From Rossellomorea sp. BNER (lineage in GTDB: Bacteria > Bacillota > Bacilli > Bacillales > Bacillaceae_B), in assembly GCA_024213275.1 (NCBI GenBank), contig JANAVG010000004.1, positions 1 through 64,000 on the forward strand: a stretch of 64,000 nucleotides of DNA. Reading direction: 5' to 3'. The notes beneath the pieces were generated by a model that saw only the letters and a list, made by a program, of their open reading frames with translations, did not search any database and was not told the origin of the DNA. Positions 44,952-54,493 of this stretch are shown here, piece by piece. Position numbers and translations under genes: made by a program. Every line of letters begins with the position of its first letter. The stretch's first letter is position 1.

Positions 44952-46328
44952 TTGGCTATATTGAAAGCGGATACAAGCGTTGAACTTCAATCAGATAAGT
45001 TAGGGACGAAGGAAAAGATTAGTTATGGTTTAGGAGATTTAGCTTCGAATTTTGTTTGGGGGATGACATCAGCCTATTTACTCTTTTTCTACACAGACAT
45101 TTTTGGAATCTCTGCTGCAGCAGTCGGAACGCTTTTCTTGATCACGAGAATCTGGGATGCGATTAATGATCCGATGATGGGTGTTATTGTCGATAAAACA
45201 AAGAGTAAGCATGGGAAAACAAGGCCGTATTTACTTTACCTGTCGATCCCCTTTGGAATTTTAAGTGTGCTGACGTTCATTACACCGGATTTTTCGTATA
45301 CGGGAAAATTAGTGTATGCCTATATTACCTATTTCTTGCTGGGAATGATCTATACCGCGATCAACCTTCCTTATGGAGCGTTAATGTCGACAATGACGAG
45401 GGATTCAAATGAAAAATCACAATTAGGCAGTTTTCGAATGATGGGACTAGCCGTTGGAACGATCATTGTCTCTGCCCTTACAATGCCATTAGTAGAGTTC
45501 TTTGGTAACGGCAATCTACAGGTAGGATTTCCTATTACGATGGCCGTATATTCGATTGTTGGAGTGATCTTATTCTATATTACTTTTAAAAATTGTAAGG
45601 AACGCTACTCGGATCATCTTGGATCAGGAAGAAGTGTGAAAGTCAGCAAATCTTTTTCCAATATGCTTAAGAACCAACCTTGGGTCGTGATTTCAGTCAA
45701 TTCCATCGTTCAATTTCTAAGAATCGGTGTCCTATTCGGTGTTCTAATCTATTATGTCACTTATGTGCTTGAACAACCTGCATTGGTACCTCTTTATTTA
45801 ACGTTAGCAAGTGTGGCGAATTTTGCCGGTGGTGCGATTGCACCTTGGGCTTTAAAACGTTTAGGTAATCGAAATGGCAGTATCATTTTACTTTCTGTAT
45901 CTGTTCCATTATTTGTTCTATTAATCTTCTTAGAAGATGGGTCCACAACATTGTTTGCTACTGTGTTTTTTATCGCCTTAACCTTAATCGGAGTAAACGG
46001 TGCCGCAAACTTTGCGATGTTAGCCGACACCATCGATTATCAAGAGTGGAAATTTGGTCAGAGAACAGAGGGGCTGCTCTATTCAGGATACAGCTTTGCA
46101 ACGAAATTTGGGATTGCGATTGGTTCTGCATTGGTTGCCTATGCTTTAGGGTGGGCAGGATATAATCCTGATGCGATTACAGAAAGCGCTTTAAGTATGA
46201 TCCGGTTCTTACTATTTGCCGGTCTCATTGCCTTTACGATTCTCCAGGTGATTACGCTAGCGTTCTATAAACTGGATCAAAACCATGCTGACATTATTAA
46301 GGAATTAGATATGAGAAATAATTCTTGA
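44952..46328 (+). CDS. GPH family sugar:cation symporter (MFS)
   Basis: 458 residues with 12 helices, glycoside-pentoside-hexuronide family. Visible marks are KISYGLGDLASNFVWGM at the start, the RIWDAINDPMMGVIVDKTKSKHGKTRPY loop and TIDYQEWKFGQRTEG late. It imports a glycoside, pentose or hexuronate. It starts at TTG 44952 after AAAAAGGGG. Placed between two Gfo/Idh/MocA genes, it probably brings in their substrate. Confidence 0.9.
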   Translation: MAILKADTSVELQSDKLGTKEKISYGLGDLASNFVWGMTSAYLLFFYTDIFGISAAAVGTLFLITRIWDAINDPMMGVIVDKTKSKHGKTRPYLLYLSIPFGILSVLTFITPDFSYTGKLVYAYITYFLLGMIYTAINLPYGALMSTMTRDSNEKSQLGSFRMMGLAVGTIIVSALTMPLVEFFGNGNLQVGFPITMAVYSIVGVILFYITFKNCKERYSDHLGSGRSVKVSKSFSNMLKNQPWVVISVNSIVQFLRIGVLFGVLIYYVTYVLEQPALVPLYLTLASVANFAGGAIAPWALKRLGNRNGSIILLSVSVPLFVLLIFLEDGSTTLFATVFFIALTLIGVNGAANFAMLADTIDYQEWKFGQRTEGLLYSGYSFATKFGIAIGSALVAYALGWAGYNPDAITESALSMIRFLLFAGLIAFTILQVITLAFYKLDQNHADIIKELDMRNNS

Positions 46329-46336
46329 AAGTAAAG

Positions 46337-46359
46337 AGGCTAGTGAAAAAAACTAGCCT
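46337..46359 (+). terminator. Hairpin after the symporter gene
   Basis: AGGCTAGT (46337-46344) and ACTAGCCT (46352-46359) form a perfect stem with loop GAAAAAA. Only a weak T-rich stretch follows, so read-through into the next gene is likely. Confidence 0.5.
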
Positions 46360-46395
46360 TAAATTTTATAAAAAGATAGGAAGAGAGGGAGTACG

Positions 46396-47499
46396 ATGAG
46401 AAAAGTAAAAGTAGGGATTATTGGTTGCGGAAATATTAGTTCGATTTATTTTGAGGCTGGGAAAAAATTTGAGGTATTAGATATTGTCGCCTGTGCGGAT
46501 TTGGATTTGGAAAGGGCTAAGGCAAGTGCTGAAGAATTCAATGTTCCAAAAGCATGTACAGTAGAAGAATTACTCGCTGATCCGGACATTGAGATTGTCA
46601 TCAATTTGACGATCCCGAGTGCCCATGCGGAAATTCATCTCAAAGCACTTGAGGCAGGAAAACACACTTACGGGGAGAAACCTCTAGCTATAGAATTAGA
46701 AGATGCGAAAAAAATTCTTTCTCTCGCAGAAGAAAAAGGGCTTTTAGTAGGATCCGCTCCAGATACCTTTTTAGGGGGAGGGATTCAAACCTGCCGAAAG
46801 CTGATTGATGACGGTTGGATTGGTGAGCCTATTGCGGCAACAGCCTTTATGATGTACCACGGCCCTGAAAGCTTCCATCCAAATCCAGATTTCTTATACC
46901 AAAAAGGTGCGGGACCGATGTTTGACATGGGACCATATTATCTCACGGCATTAGTCAATTTAATGGGATCGATTCGCCGTGTGACAGGATCCGCAAAAAT
47001 GTCGTTCAAGGAAAGATCGATCACAAATGAATTGAATTACGGAAGAACATTCCCAGTCGAAACCCCGACACATATCGCAGGGATCATGGATTTCGAAAAT
47101 GGAGCAGTCGGCACGATCATTACGAGCTTTGATGTCTGGGGTTCGCGAACTCCACATATTGAAATTCATGGAACAACGGGTTCAATGATTGTTCCGGACC
47201 CTAATACATTCGGCGGACCAGTTTATATAAAACAGCATCATCAGATAGATTTTACCGAAATCCCATTAACACATGGATTTACGGAGAACAGTCGCGGTCT
47301 TGGCGTTTTGGATATGGCCTACGCCATTCGAAACGGAAGAGCCCATCGAGCCAACGGACAAATGGCCTATCATGTGTTGGAGCTGATGCATGGCTTCCAT
47401 ATTGCATCAGAAGAAGGAAAGCATTATGAAGTGAAAAGCAGTTGTGATCAACCAGCTTCATTTCCCATGAATCTCCCGAAGAATGCATTATATGTATAA
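46396..47499 (+). CDS. Gfo/Idh/MocA family sugar oxidoreductase, second type
   Basis: 367 residues. Rossmann start VKVGIIGCGNISSIYFEAG, GEKPLAIE motif, and C-terminal domain with GAGPMFDMGPYYLTALVNL. It is clearly different from the dehydrogenase at 43669, so the two probably act on different carbons or in opposite directions, as in oxidation-isomerisation-reduction schemes. GAGAGGGAG precedes ATG. Confidence 0.9.
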   Translation: MRKVKVGIIGCGNISSIYFEAGKKFEVLDIVACADLDLERAKASAEEFNVPKACTVEELLADPDIEIVINLTIPSAHAEIHLKALEAGKHTYGEKPLAIELEDAKKILSLAEEKGLLVGSAPDTFLGGGIQTCRKLIDDGWIGEPIAATAFMMYHGPESFHPNPDFLYQKGAGPMFDMGPYYLTALVNLMGSIRRVTGSAKMSFKERSITNELNYGRTFPVETPTHIAGIMDFENGAVGTIITSFDVWGSRTPHIEIHGTTGSMIVPDPNTFGGPVYIKQHHQIDFTEIPLTHGFTENSRGLGVLDMAYAIRNGRAHRANGQMAYHVLELMHGFHIASEEGKHYEVKSSCDQPASFPMNLPKNALYV

Positions 47500-47535
47500 G
47501 AGGAAAAGCCTAAATGCTTAAGAGGAGGCTATCTA

Positions 47536-47919
47536 ATGGAATACACCGGGATTCACCATGTTTCGTTAATCGTCACAGATCTTGAACGGGCAAAACACTT
47601 TTATGGTAAGATCATCGGCTTTAAAGAAATCGAGAGACCGAATTTCGATACACGTGGTGCATGGTATCAAATTGGAAATACCCAGCTGCATTTAATCGTT
47701 TATAACGAAGGAAAAACATTAAGAGGGACGATTGAATTGGACAGTTCTGATGGTCATTTTGCTTTTCGTGTGACAGATATCGAAGCATTTATCAAGCGTA
47801 TGGAAGACCATAATGTTTCGATGTTAACGATCCCGAGTAACGCTGCAGGTTGGTATCAAGTGTATGTCAGTGATCCGGATGGGAATTTGATAGAGTTTAA
47901 TTTTCATCCTGATGAATGA
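47536..47919 (+). CDS. VOC/glyoxalase family metalloenzyme
   Basis: 127 residues, one pair of beta-alpha-beta-beta-beta modules. Candidate metal ligands are His7 or His8 (GIHHVSLIV), His52 (QLHLIV) and the Glu in GNLIEFNFH near the end. The superfamily includes glyoxalases, dioxygenases and epimerases. As the last gene of the sugar operon, an epimerase or lactone-handling role is possible, but I cannot assign a reaction. AGAGGAGG precedes ATG. Confidence 0.8.
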   Translation: MEYTGIHHVSLIVTDLERAKHFYGKIIGFKEIERPNFDTRGAWYQIGNTQLHLIVYNEGKTLRGTIELDSSDGHFAFRVTDIEAFIKRMEDHNVSMLTIPSNAAGWYQVYVSDPDGNLIEFNFHPDE

Positions 47920-47968
47920 AAGGGTACCATGCATCACGGTTATATTTTAAAAATGAATTCACCGAAAT

Positions 47969-48013
47969 AAAAGCCCTTTTTTCTTCCTTGTATGGGAGGG
48001 AAAAAGGGCTTTT
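47969..48013. terminator. Bidirectional terminator
   Basis: AAAAGCCCTTTTT (47969-47981) pairs perfectly with 48001-48013. It ends both the sugar operon and the convergent MDR gene. Confidence 0.9.
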
Positions 48014-48023
48014 TAGTTTTCTA

Positions 48024-49019
48024 TTATCTACTGATTTCAATTCCGATCTTCCCAAATTGCTCGGATTCTTCTAATCTCTTCATAGCATCTGCTGTTTCAC
48101 TAAGAGGAAAGACTTGATCAAGTACTGGTTTGATTTTATATTTGTTGACTAGCTCGAGCATTTCCCTGAATTCTTCATGACTGCCCATCGTGGTGCCGAG
48201 CAGATTGTATTGTCCATAGAAAAACTTACGAATATCAAGGGTCACTTCATCTCCTGCAGAAGCCCCAAAGGTTACGAGAGACCCACCTGGTCGCAGTTGA
48301 TCTAATGTTTTATTAAAGGTAGCGGCTCCAACCGTTTCAACGGCAATATCTACTTTCTCTCCAGAAAGCTCCTTTTCCCAGTAGCTGTTACTATTGAGAG
48401 CGAGATCCGCACCTAGCTTTAGGGCTTGTTCCCGTTTGAATTCTGATCGGGAAGTAACTATAACTCGTGCTCCGATGGCTTTTGCAAACAATAATAAATA
48501 AGTAACAGCCCCACTGCCAACCCCAGGTAGAAGAACTGTATCTCCAGCTTTCACTTTAGCACGAGTGAAGAGAGCACGGTAAGCAGTTAGGGCAGCTAGC
48601 GGAAGGACTCCCGCTTCTTCCCAAGTGAGGTGTGGGGGCTTTGGCTCAACATTATCAGCGGGAACCGAAATGTATTCGGCAAACGTCCCATGACCTGGCA
48701 AACCGATGATTTCAAAGCCAGCAGGTGGGGCGTCACTTTTTTCCTGCCAACCAAGGGAGGCATCAATGATCACTTCATCCCCCAGTTTTACATTGGTAAC
48801 TCCTTCACCAACCTCTTCAATCACACCAGCTCCATCCGACCCAATCACAAGCGCCGGATCATTTTCCTTATGACGCTCTAGTACAAATAAATCACGATGA
48901 TTCAATCCAGCATACTTTAGCTTTACCTTCACTTCACCTGCTTGAGGCTGGATCTCTTTGATTTCCCTGTAGCCTGTACCTGCCAATCCTTTCTTTCCTT
49001 CATGGACGAACGCTTTCAT
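48024..49019 (-). CDS. MDR family zinc-independent NAD(P)H oxidoreductase (quinone oxidoreductase-like)
   Basis: 331 residues, medium-chain dehydrogenase/reductase fold. GroES-like N-terminal domain (YAGLNHRDLFVLERH, GSDGAGVIEEVGEGV) and nucleotide-binding LLPGVGSGAVTYLLLFAKAIGARV. The catalytic and structural zinc cysteines are missing, so it belongs to the quinone-oxidoreductase/YogA-like branch. Single gene, convergent with the sugar operon. Confidence 0.85.
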   Translation of the reverse strand: MKAFVHEGKKGLAGTGYREIKEIQPQAGEVKVKLKYAGLNHRDLFVLERHKENDPALVIGSDGAGVIEEVGEGVTNVKLGDEVIIDASLGWQEKSDAPPAGFEIIGLPGHGTFAEYISVPADNVEPKPPHLTWEEAGVLPLAALTAYRALFTRAKVKAGDTVLLPGVGSGAVTYLLLFAKAIGARVIVTSRSEFKREQALKLGADLALNSNSYWEKELSGEKVDIAVETVGAATFNKTLDQLRPGGSLVTFGASAGDEVTLDIRKFFYGQYNLLGTTMGSHEEFREMLELVNKYKIKPVLDQVFPLSETADAMKRLEESEQFGKIGIEISR

Positions 49020-49250
49020 ATGATCAACTCCTTTGGGTAGTGACTCTATTTAATATTGTAAAGAGAGTTTCGACTATTAGCAAAAGATTGACAACGTAAA
49101 AATATTCTGACTGAACTGTAATAGTAGGTCCCTGTTCTTCCATTTAATATTTTCCCGTATATAAGGATAAAATTATAAAAAAATTAAATTCAGGGTACCC
49201 TTTCTCCAAACCTTTTCTCTATATGGATAGTGAAAGGGTGGTGCAAAATA

Positions 49251-49997
49251 ATGAATTTAAAATCAGGCAGTATTGATGGCTTTCAACAGTATTCACAGTT
49301 TTCATCTCTAAAAGAATTTAATCATCATATAGAAATGTGGTTAGCGGTACATAAGCAAGAATTTTCAAAAGGAGAATTAGCGGGATTAAAATGTCTTTTC
49401 CGTTATTCGGCAAAGATTCCAGGTGTGTGTAATGCAAAGATTGGAACGATGCTAAAGGCTATTCATGAAAAATACAATGGCAATGGCATTTCACGTTCTA
49501 CTTTTAAACGAATGATCGGAAAAGCAACAAAACTAGGTATCATCACGGTCTATGAAACCGAAAGAAAAAACGGATCCCAGTCTAGTAATCTCTATGTGTT
49601 TAATCCTTTTTCTAAAAGTGAACCACCCAAAAAGGAAAAAATGACCCCCCCTAATAAAACTAATAATCTTTCTAAAACTAAACCTAAAGATATAAATAAA
49701 CGTAAGGAAGAATCGATCTTGGATCATACATTCACTAGTGAACATGTTCCAAAATCATTCGTGGAACTAGTAAAGTATTTCTTTTCTGAAGCTAAAACGA
49801 TAGAAGAATACTGGAGGATGACGAGGATTGCTGCTTATCGGAATAATCGAGAAAAAGAACAAGAGCTCGTGTTAGACATCTTTATTCAGTCTTTTAAGCA
49901 GATGATTAGGAAGTTGAAGATGGAGAATGGGGTTAAAAATCCTGTTGCATATTATTATGGAGTTTTGAATAGGAAGTTTGAGGAGGTTTACTATTGA
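49251..49997 (+). CDS. Winged-helix-like protein of unknown function
   Basis: About 248 residues. The N-terminal part (GELAGLKCLFRYSAKIPGV..., then GISRSTFKRMIGKATKLGIITVYETER) looks like a winged-helix DNA-binding domain of the type found in plasmid and phage replication or transition-regulator proteins. A basic, low-complexity linker (SEPPKKEKMTPPNKTNN...) leads to a helical C-terminal domain. I do not recognise a named family. AAAGGGTGG is 10 bases before ATG 49251. Next to the McrBC-type pair it may be part of a mobile or defence island. Confidence 0.6.
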   Translation: MNLKSGSIDGFQQYSQFSSLKEFNHHIEMWLAVHKQEFSKGELAGLKCLFRYSAKIPGVCNAKIGTMLKAIHEKYNGNGISRSTFKRMIGKATKLGIITVYETERKNGSQSSNLYVFNPFSKSEPPKKEKMTPPNKTNNLSKTKPKDINKRKEESILDHTFTSEHVPKSFVELVKYFFSEAKTIEEYWRMTRIAAYRNNREKEQELVLDIFIQSFKQMIRKLKMENGVKNPVAYYYGVLNRKFEEVYY

Positions 49998-50079
49998 GAG
50001 CTTTTTGAAATGGGATTTAATTAAAAGAAGATATACTGCTAAAACATATTATTAGGATTAATTACGGTGAACCGTATCA

Positions 50080-50245
50080 CAAATAGTGTGAAAAATATAA
50101 TATTCAACATGAAGATAAAGATCCTAGTATTATCAAAATCTATATTGTTCCAGAGGATGATAAAATGAAAGTATCACAGGAATTTATAAAACATTTAGAA
50201 GAGTTGTACCAGAATACGAGTATGAAGTATTAGATAAAAAGAATT
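50080..50245 (+). pseudogene. Decayed small gene remnant
   Basis: In one frame CEKYNIQHEDKDPSIIKIYI-VPEDDKMKVSQEFIKHLEELYQ reads like a compact alpha/beta protein, then a one-base shift gives YEYEVLDKKN and a stop. There is no start with a ribosome binding site and a stop lies just upstream. Family not recognised. Confidence 0.4.
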
Positions 50246-50275
50246 AAGTTTAACAGAATAGAATTAAGACATTAT

Positions 50276-50306
50276 GAGTAGTCAAACAGAGGTCTACTCT
50301 TTTTTT
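50276..50306 (+). terminator. Rho-independent terminator
   Basis: GAGTAG (50276-50281) and CTACTC (50294-50299), followed by seven T. It isolates the mcrB-like gene from upstream transcription. Confidence 0.8.
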
Positions 50307-50368
50307 AAAATACCCAAAGGATATAATAGAACCATAGATATATTTCATTCTATTAAGGGGTGCAGTTA

Positions 50369-52912
50369 ATGAAATACGAAGAATTAAAAAAACATTTATT
50401 AAAAGATACATACATAGACATTTCATTTAGAAGATATTTATCATTTAAAGAGACGGACTTATACGATGAGTCTTATAAAATAGCAATCTTGTCCCGTCTA
50501 AATAGTTTTCTGAAAGGGCAAGACATTAACGAGCTTACAGTACTAGATATTGTCAAGAAGATTCAAAAAGAGAACCCAACTACCGGGAGTTTCGTGCATT
50601 GGAGTAATACGGATGACTTAGTTAAGTTTGCAGAGGCACGTCCTTCAGAAGTGGCAGATTTACTTAATCAGCTATTTCAGTCTTCTTCTTCAATTGAAGA
50701 ACGAGTGGAGAGGTTTCGAGAAAAAGGGAAAGCTTACAACCCTAGTATCTCTTTAGGCGCGCCTTTGTTTGGGTATTTATTGGCAGCTGTTGATTATACA
50801 AAATACCCTATTTATAAACAAGAAGTGTTTGTAGATCTGAAAAGAAGTTATGGGATTGAGTTGAAACTTGGAACGGTAGGCAGAAATTATCAAACCTACT
50901 TAAGCTTGTGTGAGATTGCCCTTCAACACTTGAAGACTTCTTATCCTGATTTGACGATACTTGATATTCAGGATTTCTTTTTCTGCAGCACACAGTATGA
51001 AAAAATCATGGTAGAAAGTGCTGTGGAGTACTTGCATGGTATAGCGACTCAGTTGGGGGACTTTATCAAGAATCCTGCACTTATTTTAGAAGCAATCACA
51101 AAGCTGGATTCTGAATCTCTACATTCACTGAGAGAGAACTATCGCAATAGTGAAAAGGTCAATCTTATTAAATTTATGGTGCTAGACAAAATCATTGAAT
51201 CTGGTTCTGTAAGTATCGCTGAAATGGAAGAGATTAAGAATAAAGTGAAAGTCAAATATGAGACAAATATCCTGCAATCATGGAATAATTTCACGATACT
51301 ATTCCAGTTGTACTATGCAGATAAAAAGAAAAAAGTCCAAGAGGAGCAACGTAAGATTCATAAGGCTATTCGCCAGATGGAAGAGTTCAAAGGCATGAAC
51401 TTTGTCGAAGAAAAAGTGTTGAATGGTTTTAACTGGAATCAAAACTTTGGATGCTCAGAATGCTGGTTAGCCGTCTATGAAAAAGGGCATGCCAATCACC
51501 GCACAGCTCCACAGTTTTTTGTAACCATTGATGAAAATGGAGTACGATACGGTTTGCTATATGGTGATCATCATCCGAATCAAGGACAAGAAGATTTAGT
51601 GATGAAATCAGATACTGAATCGTTTACCTATGAAGAATTTCATCAAAAAATGGTAGGTGTGTTGGAGGAATTTAAACAAGAAAGGGAAGAGCCTATTGAA
51701 AAAGAACAGGAAATTAGCATGGAAACCTGGATAGAGCTTCTTCAGAATGATGCGGTATTTGAAGAGAAAGATTTAGTGTATCTTCATAAAATGTACGAGC
51801 TTGGTGGAGAGGCAACGGCGACAGAGTTGGCAGCCGCTCTTGGAAAGCATTCAGCTTCATTTAACGCCCCGATTGTACAACTTGCAAAACGAGTACATGA
51901 AGCAACCGGGATAACTCCAATCAAAAGGGAAGATGGGACTACCTGTTATTGGTGTGTTCTTTTTGAAGGTGAATACGAAGAGAATCAACATTTTACTTGG
52001 CGTTTAAAACCTAATCTTAAAGAAGCGATTGCAACAACTCATGTGGATTCTGGCGTAGTTGAACTAGAAAGCTATTCAAAGGAAGATTTCTTAAAAGAAG
52101 TATTTATTGATGAAAAACAATACGATACAATAACGAATCTATTACATTACAAGAAAAACCTAATCTTTCAAGGACCTCCTGGTGTTGGGAAAACATTTGT
52201 GTCCAAACGCCTTGCTTATTCATTGATGGGTGTGAAGGATGAAAATCGAGTTGAAATGGTTCAGTTCCATCAAAACTACGCATATGAAGATTTTGTTATG
52301 GGATTCAGACCTGATGAACATGGGTTTTCCTTGCAGTTTGGTATTTTCTATGATTTTTGTCAACGTGCATTAGAAAACCCAGAAGAGGATTATTTCTTTA
52401 TTATAGATGAGGTTAATCGCGGGAATTTGTCCAAGATTTTTGGGGAGTTGTTCATGCTGATTGAGCGTGATAAGCGGGATGAGTTTGTGACGATGGGCTA
52501 TTCAAAAGACAAGTTTACTGTTCCAAGTAATGTATATTTGATCGGGACCATGAATACAGCAGACCGATCCTTAGCCCAGTTAGAAGTAGCCCTGCGTCGA
52601 CGCTTTGCATTCGTGACGCTTGAACCTGCTTTTAATGACAAATGGAAGCTTAGGATTCAAGAATCAGGGGTTTCGGACCAAATGGTCGCTCGGATATTAT
52701 TTGTAGTTGAGAGGATAAACAAAGAGATTGTAGGGGACTTTCAGTTAGGCAGCGGCTATGCCATTGGTCACTCTTTTTTCACCTCTAAGCCAGAGAACAT
52801 GGATGAAAACATATGGTTTGAAGGAATCCTGACTTTTGAAATCAAGCCACTGTTAGAGGAATACTTCTTTGACCGTCCAGAAATGGTTCATTCGCTGATT
52901 GAGGGAATTTAA
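50369..52912 (+). CDS. mcrB: McrB-like AAA+ NTPase of a modification-dependent restriction system
   Basis: About 847 residues, much larger than E. coli McrB (about 460). Walker A GPPGVGKTF lies at about 601-609 of the frame from 50360, Walker B IIDEVNRGNLSKIFGEL at about 680 and sensor MNTADRSLAQLEVALRRRFAF at about 731, all typical of the McrB family. The middle (about 350-430, NFGCSECWLAVYEKGHANHRTAPQFFV) resembles the MrcB-type recognition domain, and a winged-helix-like stretch (about 475-550) precedes the AAA+ domain. The first 300 residues are helical and unassigned. ATG 50369 lies 6 bases after AGGGGTG, preferred over GTG 50360. mcrC follows with a 1-base gap. Confidence 0.85.
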   Translation: MKYEELKKHLLKDTYIDISFRRYLSFKETDLYDESYKIAILSRLNSFLKGQDINELTVLDIVKKIQKENPTTGSFVHWSNTDDLVKFAEARPSEVADLLNQLFQSSSSIEERVERFREKGKAYNPSISLGAPLFGYLLAAVDYTKYPIYKQEVFVDLKRSYGIELKLGTVGRNYQTYLSLCEIALQHLKTSYPDLTILDIQDFFFCSTQYEKIMVESAVEYLHGIATQLGDFIKNPALILEAITKLDSESLHSLRENYRNSEKVNLIKFMVLDKIIESGSVSIAEMEEIKNKVKVKYETNILQSWNNFTILFQLYYADKKKKVQEEQRKIHKAIRQMEEFKGMNFVEEKVLNGFNWNQNFGCSECWLAVYEKGHANHRTAPQFFVTIDENGVRYGLLYGDHHPNQGQEDLVMKSDTESFTYEEFHQKMVGVLEEFKQEREEPIEKEQEISMETWIELLQNDAVFEEKDLVYLHKMYELGGEATATELAAALGKHSASFNAPIVQLAKRVHEATGITPIKREDGTTCYWCVLFEGEYEENQHFTWRLKPNLKEAIATTHVDSGVVELESYSKEDFLKEVFIDEKQYDTITNLLHYKKNLIFQGPPGVGKTFVSKRLAYSLMGVKDENRVEMVQFHQNYAYEDFVMGFRPDEHGFSLQFGIFYDFCQRALENPEEDYFFIIDEVNRGNLSKIFGELFMLIERDKRDEFVTMGYSKDKFTVPSNVYLIGTMNTADRSLAQLEVALRRRFAFVTLEPAFNDKWKLRIQESGVSDQMVARILFVVERINKEIVGDFQLGSGYAIGHSFFTSKPENMDENIWFEGILTFEIKPLLEEYFFDRPEMVHSLIEGI

Positions 52913-52913
52913 A

Positions 52914-53948
52914 ATGGAGCCTTTGTTCAAAGTACCTATCCGAAACCTGTTTTGTTTACTCAGTTATGTGAATGATATGCCTGAGTTAGTTGAGAGTTTG
53001 AATGATGTGGATGAAGATTTGATTACGTATGATTTTATTGCTAAACGGTTTTTAGATGAAGTAAATGCCTTAAATCGTTGTGGGCTAGTAAAGAATTATA
53101 TTGTCGAGAAGAAATCAACCAGTCGCATTGGTGGACGAATGATGATGAATGATTCCATCCCCTATATTGTCGCAAGAAAACCGATCATCGTGTGCGAGAA
53201 AGATGAGTACTCAGCGAACATTTTGCTGAATCAAGTGATGAAATCTACCTTAAAGGCCATCTGTGTGAATCGTTATGTAAAAGAAGAAACTAGAAAGCGC
53301 AGTTTTATGTATTTAGAGTTAATGCCGGAAGTGGATACGCCACCACTAACAAAGGAAGTCTTCTCAAGAATCTACTTTGGAAGACATGATGTGCATTATA
53401 AACGCATGGTCCATATCGCTAAATTATTGCATGAATTAACATTACTATCTCATAAACATGGCAACTGGAGTTTGTTCTCGGCTGAACTAGATGAAACATC
53501 ATTAAATCAAATTTTCGAGAAATTCTTGTTTCATTTTTACCGGATTGAGCAGCAAGATTATCGTGTGCATGCTGAAGTCATGCAGTGGCAGCTAAAGGGC
53601 AATCCATCATTATTGCCATCCATGAGGACAGATGTATCTTTAACACATAAGAATGGATCAGAGAAAATCATCATAGACGCGAAGTTTTACAAAAATGTTT
53701 TCCAAGAGAACTATGGGAAGTCATCATTTCATAGCCACAATATGTATCAATTGTACACCTACTTAATGCATCAACCAGAAGAGATGAATGTCAGAGGGAT
53801 ATTGATTTATCCGTTTAATGGAGTTGAAGTAGATGAGACCTTTAGATGGGATGAGCGGATGACGATGGAGGTTATGACTTTGAATTTGGATGATTCTTGG
53901 AAGGGGATATATGGGAAGATGATGGGTGTGCTTGGCAAGAATATTTAA
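52914..53948 (+). CDS. mcrC: McrC-like endonuclease subunit
   Basis: About 344 residues. The PD-(D/E)xK nuclease core is visible as MRTDVSLTH (Asp) followed by IIIDAKFYK (D-A-K), and the family start VPIRNLFCLLSYV is typical of the McrBC 5-methylcytosine restriction family. With McrB it would cut incoming modified DNA. GAGGGA, inside the end of mcrB, is 7 bases before ATG 52914. A terminator follows directly, making a two-gene defence operon. Confidence 0.87.
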   Translation: MEPLFKVPIRNLFCLLSYVNDMPELVESLNDVDEDLITYDFIAKRFLDEVNALNRCGLVKNYIVEKKSTSRIGGRMMMNDSIPYIVARKPIIVCEKDEYSANILLNQVMKSTLKAICVNRYVKEETRKRSFMYLELMPEVDTPPLTKEVFSRIYFGRHDVHYKRMVHIAKLLHELTLLSHKHGNWSLFSAELDETSLNQIFEKFLFHFYRIEQQDYRVHAEVMQWQLKGNPSLLPSMRTDVSLTHKNGSEKIIIDAKFYKNVFQENYGKSSFHSHNMYQLYTYLMHQPEEMNVRGILIYPFNGVEVDETFRWDERMTMEVMTLNLDDSWKGIYGKMMGVLGKNI

Positions 53949-53971
53949 TCGCTATTTGGAGAATGAAAAAT

Positions 53972-54018
53972 GGGCTGTCCTAAGGGTTCTATAAAGAACT
54001 AAATGGGACAGTCTTTTT
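53972..54018 (+). terminator. Terminator of the GGGCTGTCC family after mcrC
   Basis: GGGCTGTCC (53972-53980) pairs with GGACAGTCT (54006-54014), with two G-U pairs, an inner GTTCT/AGAAC stem, then TTTTT. The arms match the dispersed repeat, but the conserved interior is absent. Confidence 0.85.
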
Positions 54019-54493
54019 AATTAGGAAAAAATAAAAGGTTAAATATGAATTTATATGCTATTAACCCTACCAAAAATTTAAAAACGTTATAAGATAAAAT
54101 AACAATAGAAAATAATATAAGTAGTAATTTAGAAGAAAAGGGGAGAAAAGAGATAATGATAGATAACCTATAAGTTAATGGAACAAGATTATTAAAAGGA
54201 CAAAGTGTCAGATTAATACTGAACTTTAGATCAAGGAAAAAGCAGTCATTAACAGATCAAAACTTAGTGTGTAATTTGCGAAACCAATCAACCACTGAGT
54301 TTCTTAAAGGTACTTTCCAATAGAGAAAGATTAATAGATTACGACCAAAGTTTGGTAGGGAATTATATAGACCAATCTAAAAAAGAATGAATTTTAACAT
54401 ATACGAAAAAAAGACTAGAAGTCTCTTTGGGGAATAGTATAATAGTAATGGAATTACGATGGATAATTAATAATTCATACAGGAGGACTATTT
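54019..54493. other. Spacer without a supported gene
   Basis: About 470 bp, AT-rich. The frames are short and unrecognised. TATAAT at about 54437-54442 could be the -10 of the lipoprotein gene, and AGGAGG (54480-54485) is its ribosome binding site. Confidence 0.45.
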
